39,224 bases of DNA from UBA1794 sp964439955 (GTDB taxonomy: Bacteria > Bacteroidota > Bacteroidia > Bacteroidales > Bacteroidaceae): positions 1 through 39,224 of the forward strand of contig CAYTPX010000017.1 of assembly GCA_964439955.1 (NCBI GenBank). Direction: 5' to 3'. Below the pieces are notes generated by a model. It saw only the letters and a program-made list of their open reading frames with translations. It did not search any database and had not been told where the DNA came from. The translations under genes and the position numbers were made by a program. This document shows, in pieces, positions 16,012 through 24,009 of this stretch (its first letter is position 1; each line of letters begins with the position of its first letter).

Positions 16012-18840
16012 ATGGCCATAAGATTAAATAAAGTAATAAAGGACTTGAACGTAGGAGTCCAAACTATCGTTGAATTCCTGCAAAAGAAAGGATTCGAAAT
16101 CGAGGCGGAACCCAACCCGAACGCCAAGATTACGGATGAACAATACGATTTGCTTTGCAAGGAATTCAAGAAAGACGGGGATTTCCGCAAAGAGACAGAA
16201 CGGCTCATGCAGGAGCGCACGGCAAAAAAACGCCGCGCGGCAGCACCAACCGCAAAAGAAGAAACCGGCAAGGCCGGCGAAGAAGCCCGCCTCACAACAG
16301 AGCCTCAGGAGGGGGGCATGATTCCCACTTCGATTCCCGAAGAGGCCAAGCCCAAGGTCAAGACCGTGGGAAAAATCGACCTCGGGCAGTTCAACAAGCC
16401 GCACGCCCCGAAGAAAAAAGAAGAGCCAAGGAAAGAACCCCAAAAAGTGCAGGCGCAAACGGAGCAAACCGCTACGGGAAACACGCAAAACACTCCCAAC
16501 AAAATGGAAACTCCACCGGAGAAGCCGCAAAAGGAGGAAACATCCCAGCAACCCAAAGAAGAGAAAATTTTCAAAATCCACACCAACATCCAACCGGCAA
16601 CGCACCTCAACATTGTCGGGAAGATAGACCTTGGGGCCATCAACCAAAGCACCCGGCCCAAGAAAAAGAGCAAAGAAGAAAAACGGAAGGAACGGGAAGA
16701 AAAGAACCAGAACCGCAACAAACCCGGCTCCTCGTCTACCGCACAAGGCAACAGCGAAGGCGAAAGCCGGCGCAAGAAACGCAGCCGCATCAATAAAGAG
16801 CGCGTAGACATCAACAACATAGAAGGAACCAATCCCCCATCTGCCAAACGCAAACAACAAGAGGGGAACTCCAGTGCCGCGACAAATGCCAAGAACCGGC
16901 ACGGGAAAGGGAGCAACCTGCCCCCGAAGCCCATCGAAGTGAGCAACGAAGACGTGGCCAAGCAAGTGAAAGAAACCTTGGCAAGGCTGACGAACAAGGG
17001 GAAAACGAAATCCGCGAAGTACCGGAAAGAAAAACGCGAGAACGTGCACAACCGGATGCAGAAGATCGAAACCCAAGAACTTGCCGAAAGCAAGGTGTTG
17101 AAACTGACGGAATTCGTCACGGCCAACGAACTAGCGACCATGATGAACGTGCCCGTCACCAGCGTCATCAGTACATGCATGAGCATTGGCATGATGGTTT
17201 CCATCAACCAGCGCCTGGATGCGGAAGCAATCAACCTCGTAGCAGAAGAATACGGCTTCCAGACAGAATATATCAGTGCTGACGTTGCACAAGCTGTCGT
17301 GGAAGAAGCAGACAAAGAAGAAGACCTCCAACCGCGCCCACCCATCGTGACGGTCATGGGACACGTAGACCACGGAAAAACATCGCTGCTCGACTACATC
17401 CGCAAATCCAACGTAATTGCTGGTGAGGCGGGTGGAATCACGCAACACATCGGCGCTTACAACGTGAAGCTCGACGACGGACGGCGTATCACCTTCCTCG
17501 ACACGCCCGGCCACGAAGCGTTTACCGCCATGCGGGCACGGGGTGCCAAGGTAACGGACATCGCCATCATCATCGTGGCCGCCGACGACGATGTAATGCC
17601 CCAGACCAAAGAAGCCATCAATCATGCCTCTGCCGCAGGAGTGCCTATCGTTTTTGCAATAAACAAAATAGACAAGCCCAATGCGAACCCCGATAAGATA
17701 AAAGAGGCTCTCGGAAACATGAATTACTTGGTAGAAGAATGGGGTGGGAAATACCAATCGCAGGATATCTCCGCCAAGAAAGGCATCGGAGTGCAGGAAC
17801 TCTTAGAGAAAGTCCTGCTGGAAGCCGAGATGCTCGACCTGAAAGCCAACCCGAACCGTAAGGCCACCGGTTCCATCATAGAGTCCACACTCGACAAAGG
17901 CCGGGGCTACGTAGCCACGATTCTCGTGTCCAACGGCACGTTGAAGGTAGGAGACATCGTTTTGGCCGGTACCCATTATGGACGCATCAAGGCCATGTTC
18001 AACGAACGCAACCAGCGCATCCAGCAAGCAGCCCCCTCCGAACCGGCACTCATCTTGGGATTGAACGGTGCACCGCAAGCCGGCGATACGTTCCACGTGA
18101 TGGGAAGCGAACAAGAAGCCCGTGAATTGGCCTCCAAGCGTGAACAACTCCAACGAGAACAAGGACTCCGCACGCATAAGACCTTGACCCTTGACGAACT
18201 GGGACGACGCATCGCTTTAGGCGACTTCAAGGAACTGAACATTATCGTGAAGGGCGATGTCGATGGTTCCATAGAAGCCTTGAGCGACTCGCTCATCAAG
18301 TTGTCCACGGAACGCATCCAAGTCAACGTAATCCACAAGGCCGTCGGGCAAATCTCCGAGTCCGATGTCAGCTTGGCCGCCGCATCCAACGCCATCATCG
18401 TAGGCTTCCAGGTACGCCCCTCAGCCGCTGCCAGGAAACAGGCAGAGCAAGAAGGAGTGGACATCCGCACTTATTCCATCATCTACGATGCCATTGAGGA
18501 AATCAAGGCCGCCATGGAAGGCATGCTTGCCCCCGAATTAAAGGAACAAGTGACGGCCACCGTCGAAGTGCGCGAAGTATTCCACATCAGCAAGGTCGGT
18601 TTCGTGGCAGGCTCCGTCGTAAAAGAAGGGAAAGTGAAGCGCACCGACAAAGCGCGCCTCATCCGCGACGGAATTGTCATCTACACTGGACAAATCAATG
18701 CCCTCAAGCGGTTTAAAGACGATGTGAAAGAAGTACCGACCAACTTCGAATGTGGCATAAGCCTCACGAACTGCAACGACTTGCAGATAGGCGACCTCAT
18801 CGAGACGTTTGAGGAAATCGAAATCAAGCAGAGCCTATAG
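16012..18840 (+). CDS. infB: Translation initiation factor IF-2
   Basis: GTPase that delivers initiator tRNA to the 30S subunit. At 942 residues it has the long Lys/Glu-rich N-terminal region typical of Bacteroidetes. The N-terminal IF2N fold is seen at 1-55 (RLNKVIKDLNVGVQTIVEFL). A short motif recurs as VGKIDLGQFN (about 121) and VGKIDLGAIN (about 203). The second IF2_N is near 360-420. The G domain begins at about 443 with GHVDHGKT (450-457), DTPGHEAF and NKIDKPN. Domains II-IV follow to FEEIEIKQSL. A strong terminator follows the stop. Confidence 0.97.
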   Translation: MAIRLNKVIKDLNVGVQTIVEFLQKKGFEIEAEPNPNAKITDEQYDLLCKEFKKDGDFRKETERLMQERTAKKRRAAAPTAKEETGKAGEEARLTTEPQEGGMIPTSIPEEAKPKVKTVGKIDLGQFNKPHAPKKKEEPRKEPQKVQAQTEQTATGNTQNTPNKMETPPEKPQKEETSQQPKEEKIFKIHTNIQPATHLNIVGKIDLGAINQSTRPKKKSKEEKRKEREEKNQNRNKPGSSSTAQGNSEGESRRKKRSRINKERVDINNIEGTNPPSAKRKQQEGNSSAATNAKNRHGKGSNLPPKPIEVSNEDVAKQVKETLARLTNKGKTKSAKYRKEKRENVHNRMQKIETQELAESKVLKLTEFVTANELATMMNVPVTSVISTCMSIGMMVSINQRLDAEAINLVAEEYGFQTEYISADVAQAVVEEADKEEDLQPRPPIVTVMGHVDHGKTSLLDYIRKSNVIAGEAGGITQHIGAYNVKLDDGRRITFLDTPGHEAFTAMRARGAKVTDIAIIIVAADDDVMPQTKEAINHASAAGVPIVFAINKIDKPNANPDKIKEALGNMNYLVEEWGGKYQSQDISAKKGIGVQELLEKVLLEAEMLDLKANPNRKATGSIIESTLDKGRGYVATILVSNGTLKVGDIVLAGTHYGRIKAMFNERNQRIQQAAPSEPALILGLNGAPQAGDTFHVMGSEQEARELASKREQLQREQGLRTHKTLTLDELGRRIALGDFKELNIIVKGDVDGSIEALSDSLIKLSTERIQVNVIHKAVGQISESDVSLAAASNAIIVGFQVRPSAAARKQAEQEGVDIRTYSIIYDAIEEIKAAMEGMLAPELKEQVTATVEVREVFHISKVGFVAGSVVKEGKVKRTDKARLIRDGIVIYTGQINALKRFKDDVKEVPTNFECGISLTNCNDLQIGDLIETFEEIEIKQSL

Positions 18841-18883
18841 CCCAACACGAGGAAGCCCAAAATCGAGACCTCATAAGATTTCG

Positions 18884-18930
18884 CGGGAGCAACCCGTGCT
18901 CTTTCGCGAGCCGGTTGCTCCCGTTTTCAT
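18884..18930 (+). terminator. Rho-independent terminator after infB
   Basis: CGGGAGCAACC (18884-18894) pairs over 11 bases with GGTTGCTCCCG (18913-18923). An inner GCTC/GAGC stem lies in the loop, and the tail is TTTTCATTT. The sufB start at 18942 is only about 18 bases past the stem, and I find no TAnnTTTG box between the infB stop and sufB. The hairpin may therefore tune read-through into suf rather than fully end transcription. Confidence 0.75.
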
Positions 18931-18941
18931 TTAGACACACC

Positions 18942-20411
18942 ATGCAAGAAGAAAAAAAGGAAAAGAACGAATACATAAACTCAGTAGTCGGCGAAAAATA
19001 CAAGTACGGATTCACGACCGACGTACACACGGAAATCATCGAAAAGGGGCTGGACGAAGATGTCATCCGCCTTATTTCGGAGAAAAAGGGAGAACCCGGC
19101 TGGCTGCTCGACTTCCGCCTCAAGGCCTACCGCTACTGGACAACCCTGAAAATGCCCCGGTGGGCACACCTCGAGATTCCCGAAATCGACTACCAGGCGC
19201 TCTCCTACTATGCCGACCCTACGCAGAAGCAGAAAAAAGGCAATGCCCCCAAGAGCTTGGACGACGTAGACCCCGAAGTAATCAAGACCTTCAACAAGTT
19301 AGGAATACCTTTGGAAGAACAAATGGCGCTGAGCGGCGTGGCCGTAGACGCCGTCATGGACTCCGTTTCGGTCAAGACTACCTTCAAGGAGAAGCTGCGC
19401 GAGAAGGGAATCATCTTCTGCTCCATCAGCGAAGCCATACGGCAACACCCCGAACTCGTCCGCCGGTACTTGGGAAGCGTCGTCGGTTATCGCGACAACT
19501 TCTTCGCCGCACTCAATTCCGCTGTATTCTCCGACGGTTCGTTTGTCTACATACCCAAGGGCATACGCTGCCCCATGGAACTTTCCACCTACTTCCGCAT
19601 CAACGCACGGGGCACCGGCCAATTCGAGCGTACCCTCATCGTGGCCGACGACGACTCCTATGTCAGCTACCTTGAAGGCTGCACTGCCCCCATGCGCGAT
19701 GAAAACCAACTCCACGCCGCGATCGTCGAAATCTACGTCCACGAAAACGCCGAAGTCAAGTACTCCACCGTGCAAAACTGGTATCCCGGCGACGCCGAAG
19801 GACGGGGTGGGGTCTACAATTTCGTCACCAAACGCGGGATCTGCAAGGGGCGCAATTCCAAGATTTCATGGACTCAGGTCGAGACCGGGTCTGCCATCAC
19901 TTGGAAATACCCCAGTTGCATCCTGGCCGGCGACGGGAGCATCGGCGAATTCTACTCCGTGGCCGTCACCAACAACCACCAACAGGCCGACACGGGCACC
20001 AAGATGATACATCTCGGGCGCAATACGCGGAGCACCATCGTATCCAAGGGCATCTCCTGCGGGCACAGCCAAAACTCCTACCGAGGCCTGGTGCGCGTAG
20101 CGAAGGAAGCCGAAGGGGCGCGCAACTTCAGCCAGTGCGACAGCCTGCTCATGGGCAGCCAATGCGGGGCGCACACCTTCCCCTACATAGACATCCGCAA
20201 CGAAACTGCCATCGTAGAACACGAAGCGACCACTTCCAAGATAAACGAAGAGCAACTCTTCTACTGCAACCAACGGGGCATCAGCACCGAGGATGCCGTG
20301 GCGCTCATCGTAAACGGTTATGCCAAGGAAGTCCTCAAGAAACTTCCCATGGAGTTTGCCGTTGAAGCGCAGAAGCTTCTCTCCATCTCGCTGGAAGGGA
20401 GCGTAGGCTGA
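18942..20411 (+). CDS. sufB: Fe-S cluster assembly scaffold SufB
   Basis: Forms the SufBC2D scaffold on which Fe-S clusters are built in the cytoplasm. It has 489 residues from the ATG at 18942 (MQEEKKEKNEYIN); an upstream in-frame start lies inside the terminator and is rejected. Typical sequences include YGFTTDVHTEII, SVVGYRDNFFAALNSAVFSDGSF, YIPKGIRCPMELSTYFRIN and HEATTSKINEEQLFY. The conserved Cys399 is in FSQCDSLL and Cys408 in CGAHTFPY. It leads sufBCDS. The 91-base gap to sufC holds a partly repeated hairpin-forming stretch. Confidence 0.96.
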   Translation: MQEEKKEKNEYINSVVGEKYKYGFTTDVHTEIIEKGLDEDVIRLISEKKGEPGWLLDFRLKAYRYWTTLKMPRWAHLEIPEIDYQALSYYADPTQKQKKGNAPKSLDDVDPEVIKTFNKLGIPLEEQMALSGVAVDAVMDSVSVKTTFKEKLREKGIIFCSISEAIRQHPELVRRYLGSVVGYRDNFFAALNSAVFSDGSFVYIPKGIRCPMELSTYFRINARGTGQFERTLIVADDDSYVSYLEGCTAPMRDENQLHAAIVEIYVHENAEVKYSTVQNWYPGDAEGRGGVYNFVTKRGICKGRNSKISWTQVETGSAITWKYPSCILAGDGSIGEFYSVAVTNNHQQADTGTKMIHLGRNTRSTIVSKGISCGHSQNSYRGLVRVAKEAEGARNFSQCDSLLMGSQCGAHTFPYIDIRNETAIVEHEATTSKINEEQLFYCNQRGISTEDAVALIVNGYAKEVLKKLPMEFAVEAQKLLSISLEGSVG

Positions 20412-20450
20412 AGCGGCACTTCCCGGGAGAAGCGGCAAGGCTTCCCGCAA
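20411..20450. repeat. Imperfect direct repeat with hairpin between sufB and sufC
   Basis: AAGCGGCACTTCCCGG (20411-20426) is followed by AAGCGGCAAGGCTTCCCG (20430-20447). CGGGA and AAGC segments of the first can pair with GCTTCCCG of the second, with a bulge. No T tract follows, so it is not a classic terminator. It may affect mRNA stability or SufB:SufC ratio. Confidence 0.35.
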
Positions 20451-20502
20451 AAAGCGCCACATAAAAACAACAAGACCACCTAATGAACCAAAAGGAAACA
20501 CC

Positions 20503-21264
20503 ATGTTAGAAATAAGAGACCTCCACGCTTCCGTCCAAGGGAAAGAAATCCTGAAAGGAATCAACCTCACCGTCAAACCCGGCGAAGTACATGCCATCAT
20601 GGGGCCCAACGGCTCGGGGAAAAGCACCCTGAGCAACGTTCTCGTCGGGCATCCCGCCTATGAAGTGACACAAGGTAGCGTCCGCTTCTTTGGCAAAGAC
20701 CTCCTCGCCATGAGTCCCGAAGACCGTAGCCATGAAGGGCTGTTCCTCAGCTTCCAGTACCCCGTCGAAATCCCGGGCGTGAGCATGACCAACTTCATGC
20801 GCGCGGCACTCAACGAACACCGCAAGTACAAAAACCTCCCGCCCCTAAACGCCGGCGAGTTCCTCAAGCTAATGAAAGAAAAGCGTGCCATCGTCGAACT
20901 CGACAACAAACTGGCCAACCGCTCCGTCAATGAAGGCTTCAGCGGGGGTGAGAAAAAGCGCAATGAAATATTCCAGATGGCCATGCTCGAACCACGGCTG
21001 AGCATCCTCGACGAAACGGACTCCGGGCTGGACATCGACGCGTTGCGCATCGTGGCCGAAGGCGTGAACAAACTCAAACGCCCCGATACCTCCGTCATCG
21101 TCATCACCCACTACCAACGCCTGCTCGACTACATCCGGCCCGACATCGTGCACGTCCTCTACAAAGGCCGCATCGTCAAGACCGAAGGCCCCGAACTGGC
21201 TCTGAAACTGGAACGGCAAGGATACGATTGGATCAAGGAAGAAGCTGGAGAAAAAGGAGAATGA
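20503..21264 (+). CDS. sufC: Fe-S cluster assembly ATPase SufC
   Basis: ABC-type ATPase without membrane domain; powers the SufBCD complex. It has 253 residues. Walker A GPNGSGKST is at 34-42, the signature is GFSGGEKKRNEI and Walker B is SILDETDSGLD, the SufC-specific form. The start ATG is at 20503, and the stop overlaps the sufD start by four bases (ATGA), implying coupled translation. Confidence 0.97.
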   Translation: MLEIRDLHASVQGKEILKGINLTVKPGEVHAIMGPNGSGKSTLSNVLVGHPAYEVTQGSVRFFGKDLLAMSPEDRSHEGLFLSFQYPVEIPGVSMTNFMRAALNEHRKYKNLPPLNAGEFLKLMKEKRAIVELDNKLANRSVNEGFSGGEKKRNEIFQMAMLEPRLSILDETDSGLDIDALRIVAEGVNKLKRPDTSVIVITHYQRLLDYIRPDIVHVLYKGRIVKTEGPELALKLERQGYDWIKEEAGEKGE

Positions 21265-22613
21265 CAACCATGGAAGCCGAACAGCAATACATCGACCTTT
21301 TCGGGCAATATATTTCCCTGCTCGACCAAGGCAGCGCACCCGCGCTCAACAACTTGCGCAGGCAAGCCATGCAGGACTTTGCCACACAAGGCTTTCCCAC
21401 CATCAGGCAAGAAGAAGCCCGCTACACCGACGTGCCCGCACTCTTCGCGCCCGACTACGGGCTCAACCTAAGGCGCACGCTCGTTCCCACGCGCGATGGC
21501 GAGGTCTTCCAATGCGAAGTGCCCAACATGAGCACCCAACTCTATACCATCATTAACGATATCTTCCATTCCGCCTCGCCTGCCGCTGCCCAACTGCCCG
21601 AGGGCGTACTGGCCGGCAGCCTCAAGGAGATGGCCCTCGCCCACCCCGCGCTGGTGGAAAAATACTACGGGCGCTTGGCTCCTACACAAAGCGACGCCCT
21701 CACGGCGCTCAACACCTCCTATTGCCAAGACGGGTTCTTCATCTATGTCCCGCGCGGCGTGCGCGTTCCCAAGGTACAGCAACTCGTTAATCTCAACCAC
21801 GCCGGTGCCGACCTCATGTCCCACCGACGTTTGCTCATCATCCTCGAGGACAATTCCGAACTGAACCTGCTCGCCTGCGACCACACGCTCGACGAACGCC
21901 AGTTCCTCGCCACACAAGTATGCGAAATATACGTCGGACAAGGCGCTTCCCTCGACTTCTACGAACTGGAGGAGACACACCACCTCACCCGCCGTTGCGC
22001 CACGACTTACATCAAGCAGCAAGCCGGAAGCCGCGTCCTGCTCGACAACCTGACGCTCCACAATGGCATCACCCGCAACCGCGTCCACGCCTCACTCGAT
22101 GGTGAAGACGCGGAACTTGCACTCATGGGCATGGCCATCAGCGACAAGCGGCAGCACGTTGACAACCTTACCTTCATCGACCATAAAGCCCCCCGCTGTA
22201 CCAGCCATGAGCTATACAAATATGTATTGGACGGGGAGGCCGTGGGGGCTTTCGCTGGCAAAGTCCTCGTCCGCCCCGGCGCACAACAGACCGACGCACA
22301 GCAGACGAACAAAAACCTCTGCCTAACCCGCACGGCACGCATGTACTCCCAGCCCCAACTGGAAATCTATGCCGACGACGTGAAGTGCAGCCACGGCTCA
22401 AGTACCGGGCAACTCGACGAGAACGCCCTCTTCTACATGCAAGCGCGCGGCATCCCACCCCATGAGGCGCGCCTCTTGCTCATGAACGCTTTCGTGTCCG
22501 ACGTAATCGGGCAAGTCCGCATTCCAGCCCTTGCAGACCGCTTGCGCCATCTCGTAGAGAAACGTTTCCGCGGCGAGATGCAAAAATGCAAAGGCTGCAA
22601 GATGTGCAAATAA
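21261..22613 (+). CDS. sufD: Fe-S cluster assembly protein SufD
   Basis: SufB paralogue in the SufBC2D scaffold. I start at ATG 21261 (MTTMEAEQQYIDL), which overlaps the sufC stop; ATG 21270 is an alternative. It has 450 residues with a divergent N-terminal helical region and the SufBD beta-helix core: YVPRGVRVPKVQQLVNL, DHKAPRCTSHELYKYVLDG, GKVLVRPGAQQTDAQQTN, EIYADDVKCSHGSS and QARGIPPHEARLLLMNAF. The tail KCKGCKMCK is Cys-rich, with three cysteines that could bind metal; this is inference. Confidence 0.95.
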   Translation: MTTMEAEQQYIDLFGQYISLLDQGSAPALNNLRRQAMQDFATQGFPTIRQEEARYTDVPALFAPDYGLNLRRTLVPTRDGEVFQCEVPNMSTQLYTIINDIFHSASPAAAQLPEGVLAGSLKEMALAHPALVEKYYGRLAPTQSDALTALNTSYCQDGFFIYVPRGVRVPKVQQLVNLNHAGADLMSHRRLLIILEDNSELNLLACDHTLDERQFLATQVCEIYVGQGASLDFYELEETHHLTRRCATTYIKQQAGSRVLLDNLTLHNGITRNRVHASLDGEDAELALMGMAISDKRQHVDNLTFIDHKAPRCTSHELYKYVLDGEAVGAFAGKVLVRPGAQQTDAQQTNKNLCLTRTARMYSQPQLEIYADDVKCSHGSSTGQLDENALFYMQARGIPPHEARLLLMNAFVSDVIGQVRIPALADRLRHLVEKRFRGEMQKCKGCKMCK

Positions 22614-22624
22614 AAAGACAAGCC

Positions 22625-23836
22625 ATGGACATCCAAAAGATACGCCAAGATTTCCCCATCCTCGGGCGCACCGTATACGGCAAGCCCCTCGTCTACCTCG
22701 ACAACGCCGCCACGACCCAAAAGCCCCGCTGCGTGGTAGAAGCCATCACCCGCGAGTATTATTCTGTTAATGCCAACGTCCACCGCGGCGTACACTTCCT
22801 TTCGCAACAAGCCACCGAGTTGCACGAAGCCGCCCGCGAGGCCGTGCGCCGGTTCATCCATGCCCGCAGCACAAACGAGATAGTCTTCACCCGCGGGACC
22901 ACCGAAAGCATCAACCTCGTGGCAGGCAGCTTCGGCGAAGCCTTCATGCAGGAAGGCGACGAAGTCATCGTAAGCCAGATGGAACACCACAGCAATATTG
23001 TCCCCTGGCAGCTACTCCAAGGGCGCAAAGGCATACGGCTGAACGTCATACCTGTCAGCGACTCCGGCGAACTCGACCTGCAAGCCTTCGCCGCGATGCT
23101 CTCGCCACGTACCCGGCTCGTGAGCATCGCCCACGTAAGCAACGTGCTGGGGACGGTCAATCCCGTGGAGGAAATCATCCGCATGTCCCATGAAGCAGGC
23201 GCCGCAGTGCTGGTGGACGGAGCCCAATCCACCCCGCATATTGCCATCGACGTGCAACAGCTCGAAGCCGATTTCTATGCCTTCTCCGGGCATAAGCTCT
23301 ACGGTCCCACGGGCATCGGCGTGCTCTACGGGAAGGAAGAATGGCTCCGCCGCCTGCCACCCTACCAGGGAGGCGGCGAAATGATTAAGCACGTGCGCTT
23401 TTCCGGCACCGATTATGAAGAACCGCCCCTCCGCTTCGAGGCCGGAACGCCTGACTACATCGGCACCCATGCCTTGGCTTGCGCCTTGGAATACATAGAA
23501 ACAATCGGCATCGGGCGCATTGCCCGCCACGAACAGCAACTCCTCGACTACGCTACCGAGCGGCTCTCTGCCATCCCCGGCCTGCGCATCTACGGGCAAG
23601 CGCCCCACAAGTCGGCCGTGCTCTCCTTCCTCGTAGGGGAAATCCACCCCTTCGACCTCGGCACCCTCCTCGACCGGCTCGGGATAGCCGTGCGCACCGG
23701 ACACCACTGCGCCCAACCCCTCATGGAACGCTACGGCATACCCGGCACCGTGCGCGCCTCGTTTGCCTTCTACAACACGCTTGAAGAAGTCGATGCCTTG
23801 GCCGAAGGCATCGAGCGCGTCCGCAAGATGTTCTGA
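22625..23836 (+). CDS. sufS: Cysteine desulfurase SufS
   Basis: PLP enzyme that takes sulfur from cysteine for Fe-S assembly. I start at ATG 22625 (MDIQKIRQDFPIL), 11 bases after sufD, giving 403 residues. Class II desulfurase features are present: YLDNAATTQKP, FTRGTTESINLVA, the PLP Lys224 in SGHKLYGPTG, and the active Cys362 in RTGHHCAQP. No sufE, sufU or sufA follows here, so the sulfur acceptor must be encoded elsewhere. Confidence 0.96.
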   Translation: MDIQKIRQDFPILGRTVYGKPLVYLDNAATTQKPRCVVEAITREYYSVNANVHRGVHFLSQQATELHEAAREAVRRFIHARSTNEIVFTRGTTESINLVAGSFGEAFMQEGDEVIVSQMEHHSNIVPWQLLQGRKGIRLNVIPVSDSGELDLQAFAAMLSPRTRLVSIAHVSNVLGTVNPVEEIIRMSHEAGAAVLVDGAQSTPHIAIDVQQLEADFYAFSGHKLYGPTGIGVLYGKEEWLRRLPPYQGGGEMIKHVRFSGTDYEEPPLRFEAGTPDYIGTHALACALEYIETIGIGRIARHEQQLLDYATERLSAIPGLRIYGQAPHKSAVLSFLVGEIHPFDLGTLLDRLGIAVRTGHHCAQPLMERYGIPGTVRASFAFYNTLEEVDALAEGIERVRKMF

Positions 23837-23887
23837 TCCCCGACCCCGGAAAAACGCGGATTCCCCGGGGCATGCCCTTTTTTATGC

Positions 23888-23895
23888 TACCTTTG
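23888..23895 (+). promoter_or_regulatory. Promoter -7 box for the pseudouridine synthase gene
   Basis: TACCTTTG matches TAnnTTTG. It decides the gene start: the longer reading from 23872 begins upstream of this box, so the ATG at 24010 is preferred. Confidence 0.5.
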
Positions 23896-23947
23896 CGCGG
23901 AAAAACCGCAAGCCTCATTGCCCAAAAGTGCCAGCACCCATGCACCC

Positions 23948-23983
23948 AAGTGCCGCCACTTTTCCGCGAGGCATGCGGCGCTT
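23948..23983. repeat. Intergenic palindrome, family member 5 (in leader)
   Basis: AAGTGCCGC (23948-23956) pairs with GCGGCGCTT (23975-23983), nine base pairs with one G-U, around an 18-base loop containing CACTTTTCC. It lies in the predicted leader of the pseudouridine synthase gene. The arms closely resemble those of the terminator at 8301-8330. Confidence 0.5.
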
Positions 23984-24009
23984 TCCCATTCCGCCACCCT
24001 ACCATCCCT

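Noticed and set aside
16024..17357. Two 350-codon minus-strand frames opposite infB
   Set aside because: They mirror the Lys/Glu-rich IF-2 N-terminal region and have no conserved features.
23872..24009. Longer N-terminus for the pseudouridine synthase from the ATG at 23872
   Set aside because: It starts upstream of the promoter box at 23888 and adds residues unlike the family; the ATG at 24010 fits better.
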